DNA from: Planococcus citri
Lineage: Eukaryota; Arthropoda; Insecta; Hemiptera; Pseudococcidae
Assembly: GCF_950023065.1 (NCBI RefSeq)
Contig: NC_088679.1
Location: 64,480,001 to 64,544,000, forward strand
DNA: 64,000 bases
Direction of reading: 5' to 3'
The position numbers were made by a program, and so were the translations under genes. How positions within the stretch are numbered: position 1 is the stretch's first letter; each line of letters opens with the position of its first letter. This document shows, in pieces, positions 34,621-45,995 of this stretch. Below the pieces are notes generated by a model. The model searched no databases and was not told the DNA's origin. It was given only the letters and a program-made list of their open reading frames with translations.

Positions 34621-36012
34621 TAACATTATTTCCAAATTGTTATCATTATTATTTGCCTTATGGAAAAATAAAAAATTTTACTCACAATATTGAGATTCAC
34701 AATCATAGATAAGACTATGAATAGAAAATGGAGCTACAAAGCTACCAAATAAATGGTTTGAATTTTTGTTCGAGTATTCTGAATCAAAATCATGAAGTGG
34801 CTTTACACCAACTACATAGATACAAACCCTCATGGGTAATTTTAAAATCAGCAGATATTTTGATACCAAAAAAATTGCTTTCATGACACCTCCCAACCTT
34901 CTAGGAAATTCTCGTTGAACAAAGACTATTCTCATAACAACAAGTTGTATTCTCATTTTATGATTTGTGCATTTTATGCAGCGCCTGTGAAATAATTTTC
35001 TACACCGGTAAATACATAGCTATGTAGATAAATCACATCAAAAATGAACGAAAAATAAATCCTTGAGATTTGAAAGTTTAATTGCATAGGTATCTGTTTT
35101 GATAATTGGCATAGCTTAAATCATGATTACTCCGAGAAACAGATGGAAAAAAATATCTTTCAAACTATGCCGGTGTAAACATCAAGTTAGTTATGTAGTA
35201 ACCTCATTCTCCTCATAGCGGAGAACAATAAACAAAATAGCACATCGTTGTACGAGTACCTATATCTAACCATATCTCGTATGCAGTAAAATTAATTTTT
35301 TTGATATTATCACAACGCAGTCTTTCGTCAAAAAGGCTCGACCGACCGTTGAATTTAAATTATTAAGTAATAGGATGATTCAATTGTTCGCTAAATTGAG
35401 ATGGAAACTAGTTTTTTTTCTTTTACATGTCTAAAAGGTTACTCTTATGGCGCTTTATCATAATATAGAAAATTTGAAACAATGGATTCTGAATCATTCA
35501 TAAAAATGAAATTCAGGGTGTCTAACATAATTTCAAAATGAAAAAGCAGAACATTTTTCAAACACTTTGAATTTCTAAAAGAGAGGGGGAAGGCAAGAGA
35601 AAATTTTACATTGAAAATTTTCGCTTCTTACAATGTTTTCAAGAATCTACAAGAAATTCAAGCAACTGGATGTCGAATATCACCTCAATTATTGATTTTT
35701 TTCACCTTCGAGATCCATGCTAATATTATTTAGAATGAAATTGGGCAAATAAAAAACTTTTTTCAACATGACAAACTTTTTAAAAATTGTAAAAAAAATT
35801 TGTAGAAAATTTGAACGTCATTTGAAAAAAAAATATACTTACCAATTTTTTCGAAATAAAACGGTGAATTAAAAAAAAATTGATTTGTCTTTCAAGTTGA
35901 GAATTTTTCAATAACGGAAAAGAGAACGAATTGGCCCTGGTGAAGCGAGGGCAAAAGCTCTCAAAAATTAATATTTCGAGTTATTTAAAAATTGTTTTGG
36001 TGTGATGAGTTA
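34620..36012. other. Sequence without a supported gene
   Basis: Nothing recognised except a GAGCGAAGCGAGGGC-family copy at 35931-35967. Confidence 0.35.
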
Positions 36013-36886
36013 CGGCTAGGAGTCCCTATTATTGACCCCCTATTTTATTTTTTGAAAGTCTGATGCGTCTACTTTAACATCCCGAAGCCCCAAGACCCAA
36101 AATGTTCATTTACTATCTTTTATATCACATTTTTCTGAAAAGTGACCCTAATATCGACCCCCTGAAAAACTGTTGAATCATGAGTCCAAATATGCCTAAA
36201 TAAAAGTTGAACTCTCAGAAATATAATCGTTAATTAATTACTTTTTAGCAGCGAAGACAAAAGAACATACGCAGGGAGGCATATTTTCACATTCATTCGT
36301 TGCTGGGTCACAATGTATCTCATGACACCAAGTAAAAGACTGGTGCATTTCATCCATATCTCGCCATAGGAGTTTTCATATAATCTTCTACCATAAAATT
36401 AGCCCTTCGTATCACAGGATAGAAGTTTCTGGCCATTTTTTCATTTTTACCTTTTCTTTCCGCATATCTACTCATAAAAACATCATATTGAGATGGCCAA
36501 AACGTTGGGGGTGGAAATTAGGGCATTTGATAAAAATAACTTTGACCAAAAATTTGAAAACTCACAGAAGAAATTACCCAGAAAGTAATTAGCACGTACA
36601 TATTATTCCTCAAAGTATCTGCTTTGAATGAAAATTAACCCAAAATTGATTCAACAAAAATCATTTTGACGAGCTCACTTCAAACAAAATTTATAATTTA
36701 ATACGTATTGACTTTCTGATTTTCGTTTTTTGCTCGTAATTTCTAACCATTTGGTTTTACAGAGGTAATTTTAGTCTCATTCGCGTTTTCTGTGAAAAAG
36801 GAATAAGGAAAACGTATTCCCACAAAATGTTGTGGCATTATCAGACGAGATAGAGGGGGGGGGGTCGATAATGGGCACTCTTACCC
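36013..36886. mobile_element. TA-flanked element with imperfect terminal inverted repeats and a coding relic
   Basis: TA at 36011-36012 and at 36887-36888 flank ends of about 28 bp that are imperfect inverses: CGGCTAGGAGTCCCTATTAT then TGACCCCC on the left, and GGGTAAGAGTGCCCATTATC then GACCCCC read inward from the right. TA flanks and length (874 bp) fit a Tc1/mariner-superfamily element. A protein-like but frameshifted sequence is present on the minus strand. Confidence 0.6.
36238..36517 (-). pseudogene. Short frameshifted reading frame with Trp- and Cys-rich C-terminus, unknown
   Basis: On the minus strand an open stretch from 36517 reads PPPTFWPSQYDVF and then MARNFYPVIRRANFM, ending near MARYG at a TGA (36353-36355). 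In the next frame the protein-like sequence continues as WRDMDEMHQSFTWCHEIHCD and then NECENMPPCVCSFVFAAKK, stopping at TAA (36238-36240). The two frames overlap at 36353-36375, consistent with one small indel. The C-terminal part has five Cys in 27 residues (WCHEIHC, then ECENMPPCVC). I do not recognise the family. It may be the end of the element's transposase or an accessory protein. Confidence 0.4.
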
Positions 36887-36889
36887 TAT

Positions 36890-38340
36890 AAGAAGTTTAT
36901 TATTTTGCTTGAAACTATCAAAATTCTAATGATAATCGTTTTCTTTTTCTTGAAAAATTCAAAATTGAAAAAGAAAAGTAAACGAGCCTTTTGCTTAAAA
37001 ATTTAAAATATGAATGATGATTTTTTTTTTTCAATTTAAACTGGGAAAAAATAAACAAACGAGCCAGAATGAAGCAAGGCTAAAATTTATCAAAAGTTAA
37101 ACATTGTTTAAAATTTTTTTTCAAAGTTTCTGTATGCAGGGAGGACTTTATATTTATGATTCAAACTTCGAAACACTTCTACGAACAATAATAAGTTTTC
37201 TATTCGGAAAAATAAGAGCAAAAATGGGCAAAGCGAAGTGAGGGCAAAAGCTCTCAAAAATGTGTAATTCGTGTTCCAAAAAAGTCTACAAATGAGCATT
37301 TTTCAACGAAAATTTTCCAAAAGTTCCAAAAAAAAAAAGAGAAATGAATTTGAAAGAAGTCTGATGAAAAAACAGGACGTTCCGATAAAAAGTGAAAAAA
37401 AAACAGGATTTTTTCAGGACTTGCAAAGCCCTCAGACACTTCTTATAATGATGAACATTTTCACCAACTTACCTACCTATATTAAATTAATAGGTACTGA
37501 TTCACCTCGTTTACATTGCGGTTAATCGTCTGCAGTTTGTTCATTTCAATAATTTTTATATTATTAATTTACTTTAATTTCAATCTGACAACTACGAATG
37601 TCAGGAAGGCCTGAAAACAAATTACGTAATTATCTTTTACGTGCACTGTGACCCATTCGCCGTTTCCAAAGTGAATAAAGTTCTGCGATGGCATTTAATC
37701 GGTAGGTTGACTCTGAGAGTTTTTGTACCTATGTAGAATGACTGCAACTATTTTACAAAATATGACACCACCGCTGTTGAAGACATTTGTCAAATCTCTA
37801 ACCTATGTATGGGTTTGGGTATAGGTATTGTAAATAATATACAATAAGTATGAAACGTGACGCTAGTTAACATAACAATATGTAAAAGGTGCAATGACAC
37901 GAAGTCGTAGATATATAGGTAAGGTACGATGGCTATATAATGTCAGCTCGTTAAAAATAACAACTGACGGAAGTGTTTTTGCACTTCGAGTTTGAAAAAT
38001 GGAAAAAGGTCACTTCGATAATTTAGATGTTAATGTTAGATAGGTTTAGGTACATGGTATATTTTTGTATATTCGCAAAATTGAAATTTTATCACTTGAA
38101 AAAACGATGCAATGAAATCAATGCTTTGTTCTCTGTTCCTCAAAATTTGAAATTGTTTCTCGTCGACTCCATTCTTACATTTAGTATTCAATGCCGGACA
38201 TATTTTTTGGATTAATTCTATTCTTAGAAGTTCAGTCTTTAGTCTAGTCTTGGTTCTTCCTGGATTGTGTTCTCTTCGATTTAATTTTCAATTTTACTTC
38301 TGAATGGTTCTTTCGGATTATTGAACTCTTGAAATCTTCA
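36890..38340. other. AT-rich sequence with repeat motifs, no supported gene
   Basis: Copies of the GAGCGAAGCGAGGGC family lie at 37060-37090 and 37226-37260. No coding segment recognised. Confidence 0.35.
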
Positions 38341-38349
38341 ATTACCAAC

Positions 38350-39190
38350 AACTGACAAGAGAACCTCTCGAGGTGTTCGTCTGGGGGCGGGGGGAAGTGG
38401 CCCAGCGTGGTCTGAAACCCTCATAACTACAACATTTCAATTGTCCAAATTGATTTTTTGATTTTGGGAGAATTTTTGAAACTTCAAAATTTACTATTTT
38501 TGGCTATTTCAATTCTTTTGGGGGAGGGGAGGGATAAAATGTTTATTTTCTTACCTATACTGATTCAGTAAAAATGGTAGAAATTAGTCCTGAAAATAAT
38601 ACCAACTCTGCCGAACCGAATTTCATCATCTGTGCCTATTTTGGAGTCACCAGCACAATTTACCATTTCTCCAGCAACCTCAAATTTCTCCAGAAGACGT
38701 GAAAATCAACTTGGGCTGCTAAAAATCGAGATGTGGGTTATTCTCCACATATGTGAAGGGTTTATCCACGTCCTAGCTGATTTCCAAGTTGACACCTCAG
38801 ATGTGTTTTGTTGACCCACATATTTAAAAATCCTGGAAAAATCAAAAACCGCGCTGAAGGCTTCAGAATGGCTCGAAATGGAGAAATTCTCATTCAAATG
38901 GTTGATTTTAGACAAGAAACAGCCATTCGTGCAAATTCCACAAATTTACCTTCAAACAGAAAAATTTTCATTTTTCGAATTTTCAATATTCTGGTCAAAT
39001 GAAAACCACACTTGAAGAGTTCATCTGGTAATCGACTGAAATGTGGATAAATCCTTAAAACAGGTCGAAAATAAGCCACGACTCGATGTTTAGCTTCCCT
39101 TGATTGATTTCCACTCCTACTGGAGAAATTTGAAAATTCTGTAAAATCGAAAATCGTGCTGGTGACTGAAAAATGATCAGAACAAAAATA
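38350..39190. repeat. Repeat related to the tubulin intron 3 repeats, partly in inverted orientation
   Basis: The stretch from CCTCATAACTACAACATTTC through a G-rich tract (38518-38532) to TGGAGTCACCAGCACAATTT parallels 16310-16640. The segment GGGCTGCTAAAAATCGAG (38714-38731) is the inverse of 16856-16875. Both orientations occur together with weak CTGGAG motifs. Confidence 0.5.
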
Positions 39191-41460
39191 GTCATGTTGA
39201 AAAAGGTTTGATCTACACGCGAGGTATCGAGATAAGTTTTTGAGTAGTTGATTGGAGTGGGGGAGGGGGTCATTTTTCAACACAAATAGAGGTCTTGTTC
39301 TTGGATTTGGGAGGTATAATTGTATGCCAACTATAGCATCTTCTAGAACAAAATCATTTTTTCTCGTATTGTGTGATCTTAGCTCAAAGGTACTCTCGAA
39401 TTGTGTAATTCGTCGTAGGTAAGAATAATAGTACGTAGCCTTGCAAATAATTTTGTCGATTGTTCAATTTCATAATTGTACCTACTTCAATTTCTTTCGA
39501 TCATAAGGTACTCGTAGCTAGAGGTAATTAAAAATAATAATTATGATTGATGAAGAACAGTAATCAGAGTTCGACTTCGGTATTGTCTGGGCTGCATAAG
39601 CTAATGATTATGTTGTAGACTAATTAATTATGAGAAGTAATCATCAAAATTTATCCACTCAAAATCTCTCAGCAATTATATTTATATATCCAGTATATTT
39701 CATGTTTGTAATGAGAGAATATTCGTATTCTGTACTGGTAGATATCTTCATATGAGTCAAAATTTTCTCACGGATGATTTAGGAATTACATGTTTTCGAG
39801 CTCCTCCCAAAAATATTCTCTTGATGCCAAAACATTCTGCATAAATTTTGCCATTCATCGTAATAAAATAGGTAAACATTAATTTGGGATCTTCAAGTCC
39901 CCCAAAGTCAACTGATTAGGTACGAGTACCTATTGAACGTTTCTTCATTTTTGACCGCTGTTTCAGTACTAAGCATGAGTTCGATAAATTTTCCAACTCA
40001 AAAAGTCGCATTGTGACATAACTACAAGATCAATCAACCTACTTAATGCCCAAAGCTGGTATCTCAAACATTTTTTACTCGTACAAATACCAATATGGTA
40101 CAAAAACGTCCACGATATGTAATCAGTATTCATGAAACGTACAGATTCGTGCACTTGACCAACGGCTTAATGGATATTTAATTATTATTTATCCGTCGAG
40201 TTGTTTTTGCAATCGATAAAAACATCATCGATGATGGTGCATTGATTATTATCGAAGATCGCATTCATTCATGAGAGATTCATCACATAGAGATATACCT
40301 TTACCTATACCTACTACAGTGTAGTACGTTGAATAGATATTCGACATTCTCCACAGGCACAGGCGATGTAAAACATTGAACACGAATGGCATTGTAAATT
40401 ATTATTGTTGTGAGAAAAATTGCGAAAAAAAGATTCAGTTTTATTCGAAATATACAACGATGAGTTTTATTATCGTCTATATGTACCTTAAGGTACCTTA
40501 TACTTGTATACATGTAGACTGCAGAGAAATATTGCATCACTAATATTATTAACCATGATGTTCGTGACTAGTATTTGATAGAGCAAAGGAATATTCTGCG
40601 GACCCTATACCCACCTTGGTTATGGGATTTACCGTTCATTTTTTTTTTTTTGCATACCGTATAATATTATAATTAATAGCGTGATATTCAAAAAAAAAAA
40701 ATCTGAATAGTTTGAGTGTTTTGTACCCCCTTGAACTGCACAGAAATTGTTCTATATTTAGAATGATAATTTTTCGAAGATGAATTCGCGTAATTTTATG
40801 ATTATGACCACCTACTTGCTCGCGAAGGTACATACCAGAAAATTACGTAATGTGCATTCGCGTGTAGAACTGTAGAGGTAAACAAAAACGCGTGGAGGAA
40901 ATTAAATTAAAACATCTGGGTATCTAGGACCATCTTGATTATTAGAAAATGCTGTTGTCTGTTTTTTCACTCAGCTTAACAAATGCTTTTCAGTGCATAA
41001 AAAATTATCAGACTGGTCGTGAATATGCACAACGCTTACCTAACTTTAGATTTTTTTTTGACGGCCTACTTCATTTCTAGGAATGTAGGTATACTAGGTA
41101 TATGTCTATGTGTGAAGTGTACTTCATCTTTACGTTGATATGTATACATAATTTTATTTGGAAAAAATTCGAATCGAAGTTTTGCCTCAAGTATTTGTTT
41201 ACGATGTATTATAAATAATATATACGCTGTTTAGTGGTCTGTCAGAGAAATAGGTGGACGTACCCAATTTCATAATGTTATGTTATTAGTTATTTAAGGC
41301 CAATGCAGATACCTAGACTTCGTTTCATTTGTAATGATAATTTTTAACGTGGATATATGTGGTAAAGTTGGAATGAGAGGCAGTCTATAAATAATTTATT
41401 TCAAACATGCCTTCTTTAAATGTTGAAAAAATTATAGCGAAATGTCGGATCATAAAAAGA
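39191..41460. other. AT-rich sequence without a supported gene
   Basis: No coding exon, RNA gene or clear repeat recognised. Confidence 0.35.
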
Positions 41461-41469
41461 GAAGAAAAA

Positions 41470-41682
41470 TGATTTGTGAATTATAGGTTTCGGGCTGGGA
41501 TTATTCAGAGAGAAAAAGAATAAAAAAGAAAGGAACCTTTCAATTCTGAGGTCCAGTTCAAAAATTGAGGGTCCTGATTTGAGAATTACAGGTTTTGTGC
41601 TGAAATTATTCAGAGAAAAAAAGAATAAAAAAGAAAGGAACCACTCGATTCTGGGGCCCAATTCAAAAATTGAGAGTCCTGT
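41470..41682. repeat. Two tandem copies of about 105 bp
   Basis: AATTATAGGTTTCGGGCTG at 41480 onward is repeated as AATTACAGGTTTTGTGCTG at 41583. Both go on to GAATAAAAAAGAAAGGAACC and TTCAAAAATTGAG. The repeat keeps one frame open on the minus strand (41416-41706), but the protein is just the translation of the repeat. Confidence 0.65.
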
Positions 41683-41689
41683 ACAGCGA

Positions 41690-42600
41690 CGGTGATCCAA
41701 ACCCAATTCTGATCAGTGATCTCTGACACCGAAAGATCCTGGTTATTTTCAATAAACCTGGACCTCAAAACTCTGATCCAGATCATTAATCAGGATGTTT
41801 CAGGTTCAGGATTAGAACTGGTGGAAACGAATTGGTTGATAAAAATTTAAATACTGAAACTAGAACAATTTTCAGTAACTTTGTTTGAACAGAGTGGGTC
41901 ATTTTCATTTTCTTACATATTTTTATCAATTTAAAAGTATCGAGGGTCACAGTGATGACTGATGACCAAATCAGCTCAAATAAACGTGATAAAAAGTCAA
42001 AAGTGCTGAGTAAGCTGTAATACAATTTTATTGTAACAGAATCTAGGATTTTATTTGGTATGAAAATACCGTAAGTTGACATAATAATTTGAAAACAGTT
42101 GGGGAAAAACAAAAATAAAAAAAAACAATGCATATAAAAAATTGTATCTGTTCTCAACTTGCCAAAACATTAATATCCCGGCATTATTGGAACCACTGAA
42201 GGTGGTGACGGTGCCAGAATTTTTCTTGGGGGGGGGAGGCCTTGAATACAAACCAACTGATTTAGCCACCTCATAAACTTGACTCTTGGCGGGGAGAGGG
42301 AATTTTTACCTCAACCCCCCCCCCTCATTTGAATTAAATGAGATTTGAAAAATTTAGGAAAATTGGAAAGCTGTAGAGCGGATCTTAGCTCTTTAAAAGT
42401 TGAAGGTTTGAAATTTATGGTTTGTTTATTCACATTAAAACTTGGATTTTTTCACAAAAAAAGGAGGGAAACATGTAAGTACGATCTTTTTTGTGATTTG
42501 TTTTTGTGCGTTTCGATTTCAGTGGCCAGCAAAATTCAAGCTAAAATCGCCACAAAGAGGAAGATGAAAAAATGTACCTTATCCCGATCCGACTTTAAAG
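41690..42600. other. Sequence without a supported gene
   Basis: Short open frames on both strands; none with a recognisable motif. G- and C-runs at about 42229-42240 and 42316-42325. Confidence 0.3.
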
Positions 42601-42610
42601 AAAATTTCCG

Positions 42611-43480
42611 ACAAACCATCAACTATTCACTGATTGCAAGATAGTTTTTGCATTTGCTTTCAGCATATTGGTTGCTACGAGTATAAATTCGCTTTTAAAA
42701 TAAATCAACCTGAAGCGAATTTCTCATTTCTTGATTTTTTTTATAGTAATTTATGAAGTATAGAATGTACTTATTAGTTTTATTAAATTGAAGTTGAATA
42801 AATTTTCCTTCAATTAGAACATTTACCGCAACAACTTTTGATGGCGGAATCAACATGATCGTACCTTGAACATTTAACATCAATTTGAAAATTTCATTTT
42901 TCTAAATTATTTTTAAATTCCACTTCTTGTTGCTGGAAACATGTCTGAATTTATATAAAATTAAATTCAAAAAATAATCTATTGCACGATTTAAAAATTA
43001 CTTGACAATTTTTCATGAATCGTGCCCCATAATTTCAAATCATCATTGACGAAAACAACTACAGGTAAGTTTTTCGAATTTGGCGCCAAAATATTATTGC
43101 TTAGCATTACAAAAATACTAATCGTTCGTTAGCTATTTTTGAATACTACTCGCTGATTGGCTAAGTGTTGACAATGATGAAATAACAATTGAAGACGTCA
43201 TAACAAACAAGCCATCAGCTATTCGCTGATTGCAAGAGAGTTTTTGCATTTACCTTTTGCTTATTGGGTGATCTAAATTCTAAGGCTGTATGCTTTTGAA
43301 TAGTTCTTCAACAAATCTTGATGGTATGATCAATATAATCTCACCTCAGACATACACGAAATATCGTAATTATTTTGAAAAATTATTGATTTTTCTGAAT
43401 TTACCCTTTCAATTCTTGTATAGATACTTAGAAAGATGCCAGATTTTTATAAAATTAAATTCAAAATAATCTTTGGAATT
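42611..43480. repeat. Two diverged tandem copies of a roughly 597-bp unit (dispersed repeat copies 3 and 4)
   Basis: CCATCAACTATTCACTGATT at 42613 and CCATCAGCTATTCGCTGATT at 43211 start each copy. Matching downstream landmarks are GATGGCGGAATCAACATGAT versus GATGGTATGATCAATATAAT and TATAAAATTAAATTCAAAA in both. The core is shared with 10467 and 11440. Confidence 0.65.
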
Positions 43481-43850
43481 TATATCGTTATATTTTATTT
43501 TGTAAAATTACAATCTTCACCGATTCGATTTGTTTTTCGTTGTTGAAAAAAAAATGAAAGTACCCGCCAAAGTTATATCTACAATTTCAGTTTTGGCTTA
43601 TTACATACTTCCTCATCATTTTATCTTCATTTTCATATCAATATTATCTACATACAATAAAGTTTTGAATTGAAATTGGAATTTAGAAAAAAATAAACGT
43701 AGCTAATTATTTTTGCATATATTGCTTAGAATTTTAAAATTCTACTCGAGACCTTCCTCTATCATATGAGACCACCCCCACTTCACAAAGTCGAAAAACC
43801 AGTGAGATATTGCCATTTTAAAACTGCGAAGTCGATTAAAAATTTACTTT

Positions 43851-44120
43851 TTCAGAGATAATGGGTTACTCATGGTCGATTTTGTGTTGTCGACCATTAT
43901 TTACCTGGTTTAAATCCAAAAATTTGCTCAAAAACATTTTTAAATCAATAAAAAAAAATTGGCCAAAAAAACTTGTCTTTTTTTTTTTTACTCAACATAG
44001 CGATCTTTTTTCAGAGATTATGGGTCACTCATGGTCGATTTTGTGGTATCAACCATTATTTACCTGGTTTAAATCCAAAAATTTGCTCAAAAACATTTTT
44101 AAATCAAAAAAAAAATTGGC
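43851..44120. repeat. Two direct copies separated by about 158 bp
   Basis: Starts TTTTTCAGAGATAATGGGTT and TTTTTCAGAGATTATGGGTC. Both continue CATGGTCGATTTTGTG and CCTGGTTTAAATCCAAAAAT. The single open frame at 43861-44154 only reflects the repeat. Confidence 0.65.
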
Positions 44121-45826
44121 CAATTTTTCGCTTCAAAAAGGACATATAATTTGAAATGTTTGAGCGCTTACCGCTAACACACAGTTTCCTCCAGACTGAT
44201 GGTGCATAGCATTTCATATAGTTAGATAGTGGGAAAATAAGATACATAGAATCGTCACCATGTTCAAATATGCACATTTCTAAACTTCACAAGCACTCAA
44301 ACTTTCAAACAGTTTTTTCTCAAAATACAACTTTCACACATATGTCCTTTTTGCTATGACTTCTTCAATTACAATCGAGTCGAAATCTCTCAAAATTACA
44401 AATTGTAGCTGACAATACCTAGGTATCTACTCCAGAAAACATACGTTTCTAGTTCCTGATAACATTATTTCTAAGCCCAATTTTGGTATATCTACTTAAT
44501 TATCATCTCCCATCATTTTTATTTCAAAGACCACTCCTCCTCAACAACAACAAAAACGAAATTTTCTGAGGGTACATGCTCTTTTACTCATAGAATGCGC
44601 AATCACATCTGGAAGGGAGGCTCAAAGACATTGGCATGCTGTTTATGACCTTTTTTACATGCTGAAGTTTAATTTGACCGAATTATAGGGTTCTCATTTC
44701 CTGAAACTTTTCTAAAAAGTTATCATATAAAATGATACATATTCAGATCTGAAGGGCATATGTAGGCACATATTATGCGGGTTCACCGCATCATTTTTAA
44801 TTAGGTAGGTAGATAAGAGACGTTGCGTATTCATTCATTCATTCGTTATTGTATTGTTTGACCATGTGTGCTTAGGTATACCTAAAGAGGCTAATTTCGA
44901 TTACATTATATTATGTTATCAGTAGTAAATGTCAAATGGGTTTTTCGCTTCTACATTTTTACGCCATTTTTACGTGTTAATCATTCCACGGAACGATACG
45001 CTGAATGAACATACTCGTAATTGTGCTCTGTATAGGTAATTCACGAGGATGAGTTGGTTTACATTTTATATTGTAGTTGTTATTACTCAATCGTATGAAT
45101 TTGTACCTACATGAAATGGTAATTTAATCAATGGAAATGTTTTCCTCTCGCCAGTTCGTATACTTTATTCTTTAAATAAAAAGAAAAAGAAAAAGAACAA
45201 CTACTACCTATCAGAGTATTTCGCTTACCTACAGGTGTTTCAAGTACAAGCATACAGGTATACGTCGTCGTCGCGTTGGTCGTACTTTACATACGTACAG
45301 GTATGCGAAATATGTGTTGGAGAACCCAATTACACGATGTGGTGATTTATAACGATCAACAAGTTCACTTCGATATATTTTAAGGTTGCATTTGGTTAAT
45401 CGATAATAGATTAACGTGACGTGATTTATATGGAAATAAATCATTGAAACGGCGAATGATTTAATTTAAATGCTGTAAAGACGAATTTTTATACTCGTTT
45501 ACGAGCGATGAAGGTTAACTTTGTAGATATTTTGAAAACATTTAAAATAAGTAAACGACGAAAAAAAGATTTATTGCCACAAGTACTTAATTTTTATACG
45601 TAAGTGAAGTAGCTGAGTTTGGAATGTGTGTGCATTTGTGCATTCGAAGAGTCGATAATCTGACATGAAATCTAAATCTCAGCCATGAAAGAGAATATTC
45701 AAAGGGTGAAAAATTTGTCTGTTTTTCATAGCTAAGCTAAACTAAACCATTATAGTTGAACTAGGTAATGTAGGTAAACCCATCACTGCATTCGCAATAT
45801 TACATAATGGTCATTTTTGTTTACAG
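44121..45826. other. Region upstream of the first coding exon of the mol-like gene
   Basis: Presumably intron or 5' flank. The acceptor TTGTTTACAG (45817-45826) shows that it contains or is an intron in the 5' UTR. No coding segment recognised. Confidence 0.4.
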
Positions 45827-45995
45827 ATAATCCACTGCAATGAAAGGCTGGTTCAGAGATGATGGAGGACCAGCATTTTATGGTTACAGCAACCGCACGT
45901 CAGTCACGGGTGACATCAGTATGGTCGCTTGTTGTTTAGCTTTCCTCACATTGTATACGGCATTCCTCATTATATTTCCCGGCATTAGGAAACAA
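45827..45995 (+). CDS. mol: mol coding exon 1
   Basis: Acceptor TTGTTTACAG, 13 bases of 5' UTR, then ATG at 45840; donor GTAATT. It encodes residues 1-52 (ending FPGIRKQ), including the first membrane segment. Confidence 0.93.

Noticed and set aside
41416..41706. Minus-strand 96-codon frame with internal repeat
   Set aside because: The repeat in the protein is only the translation of a 105-bp tandem DNA repeat.
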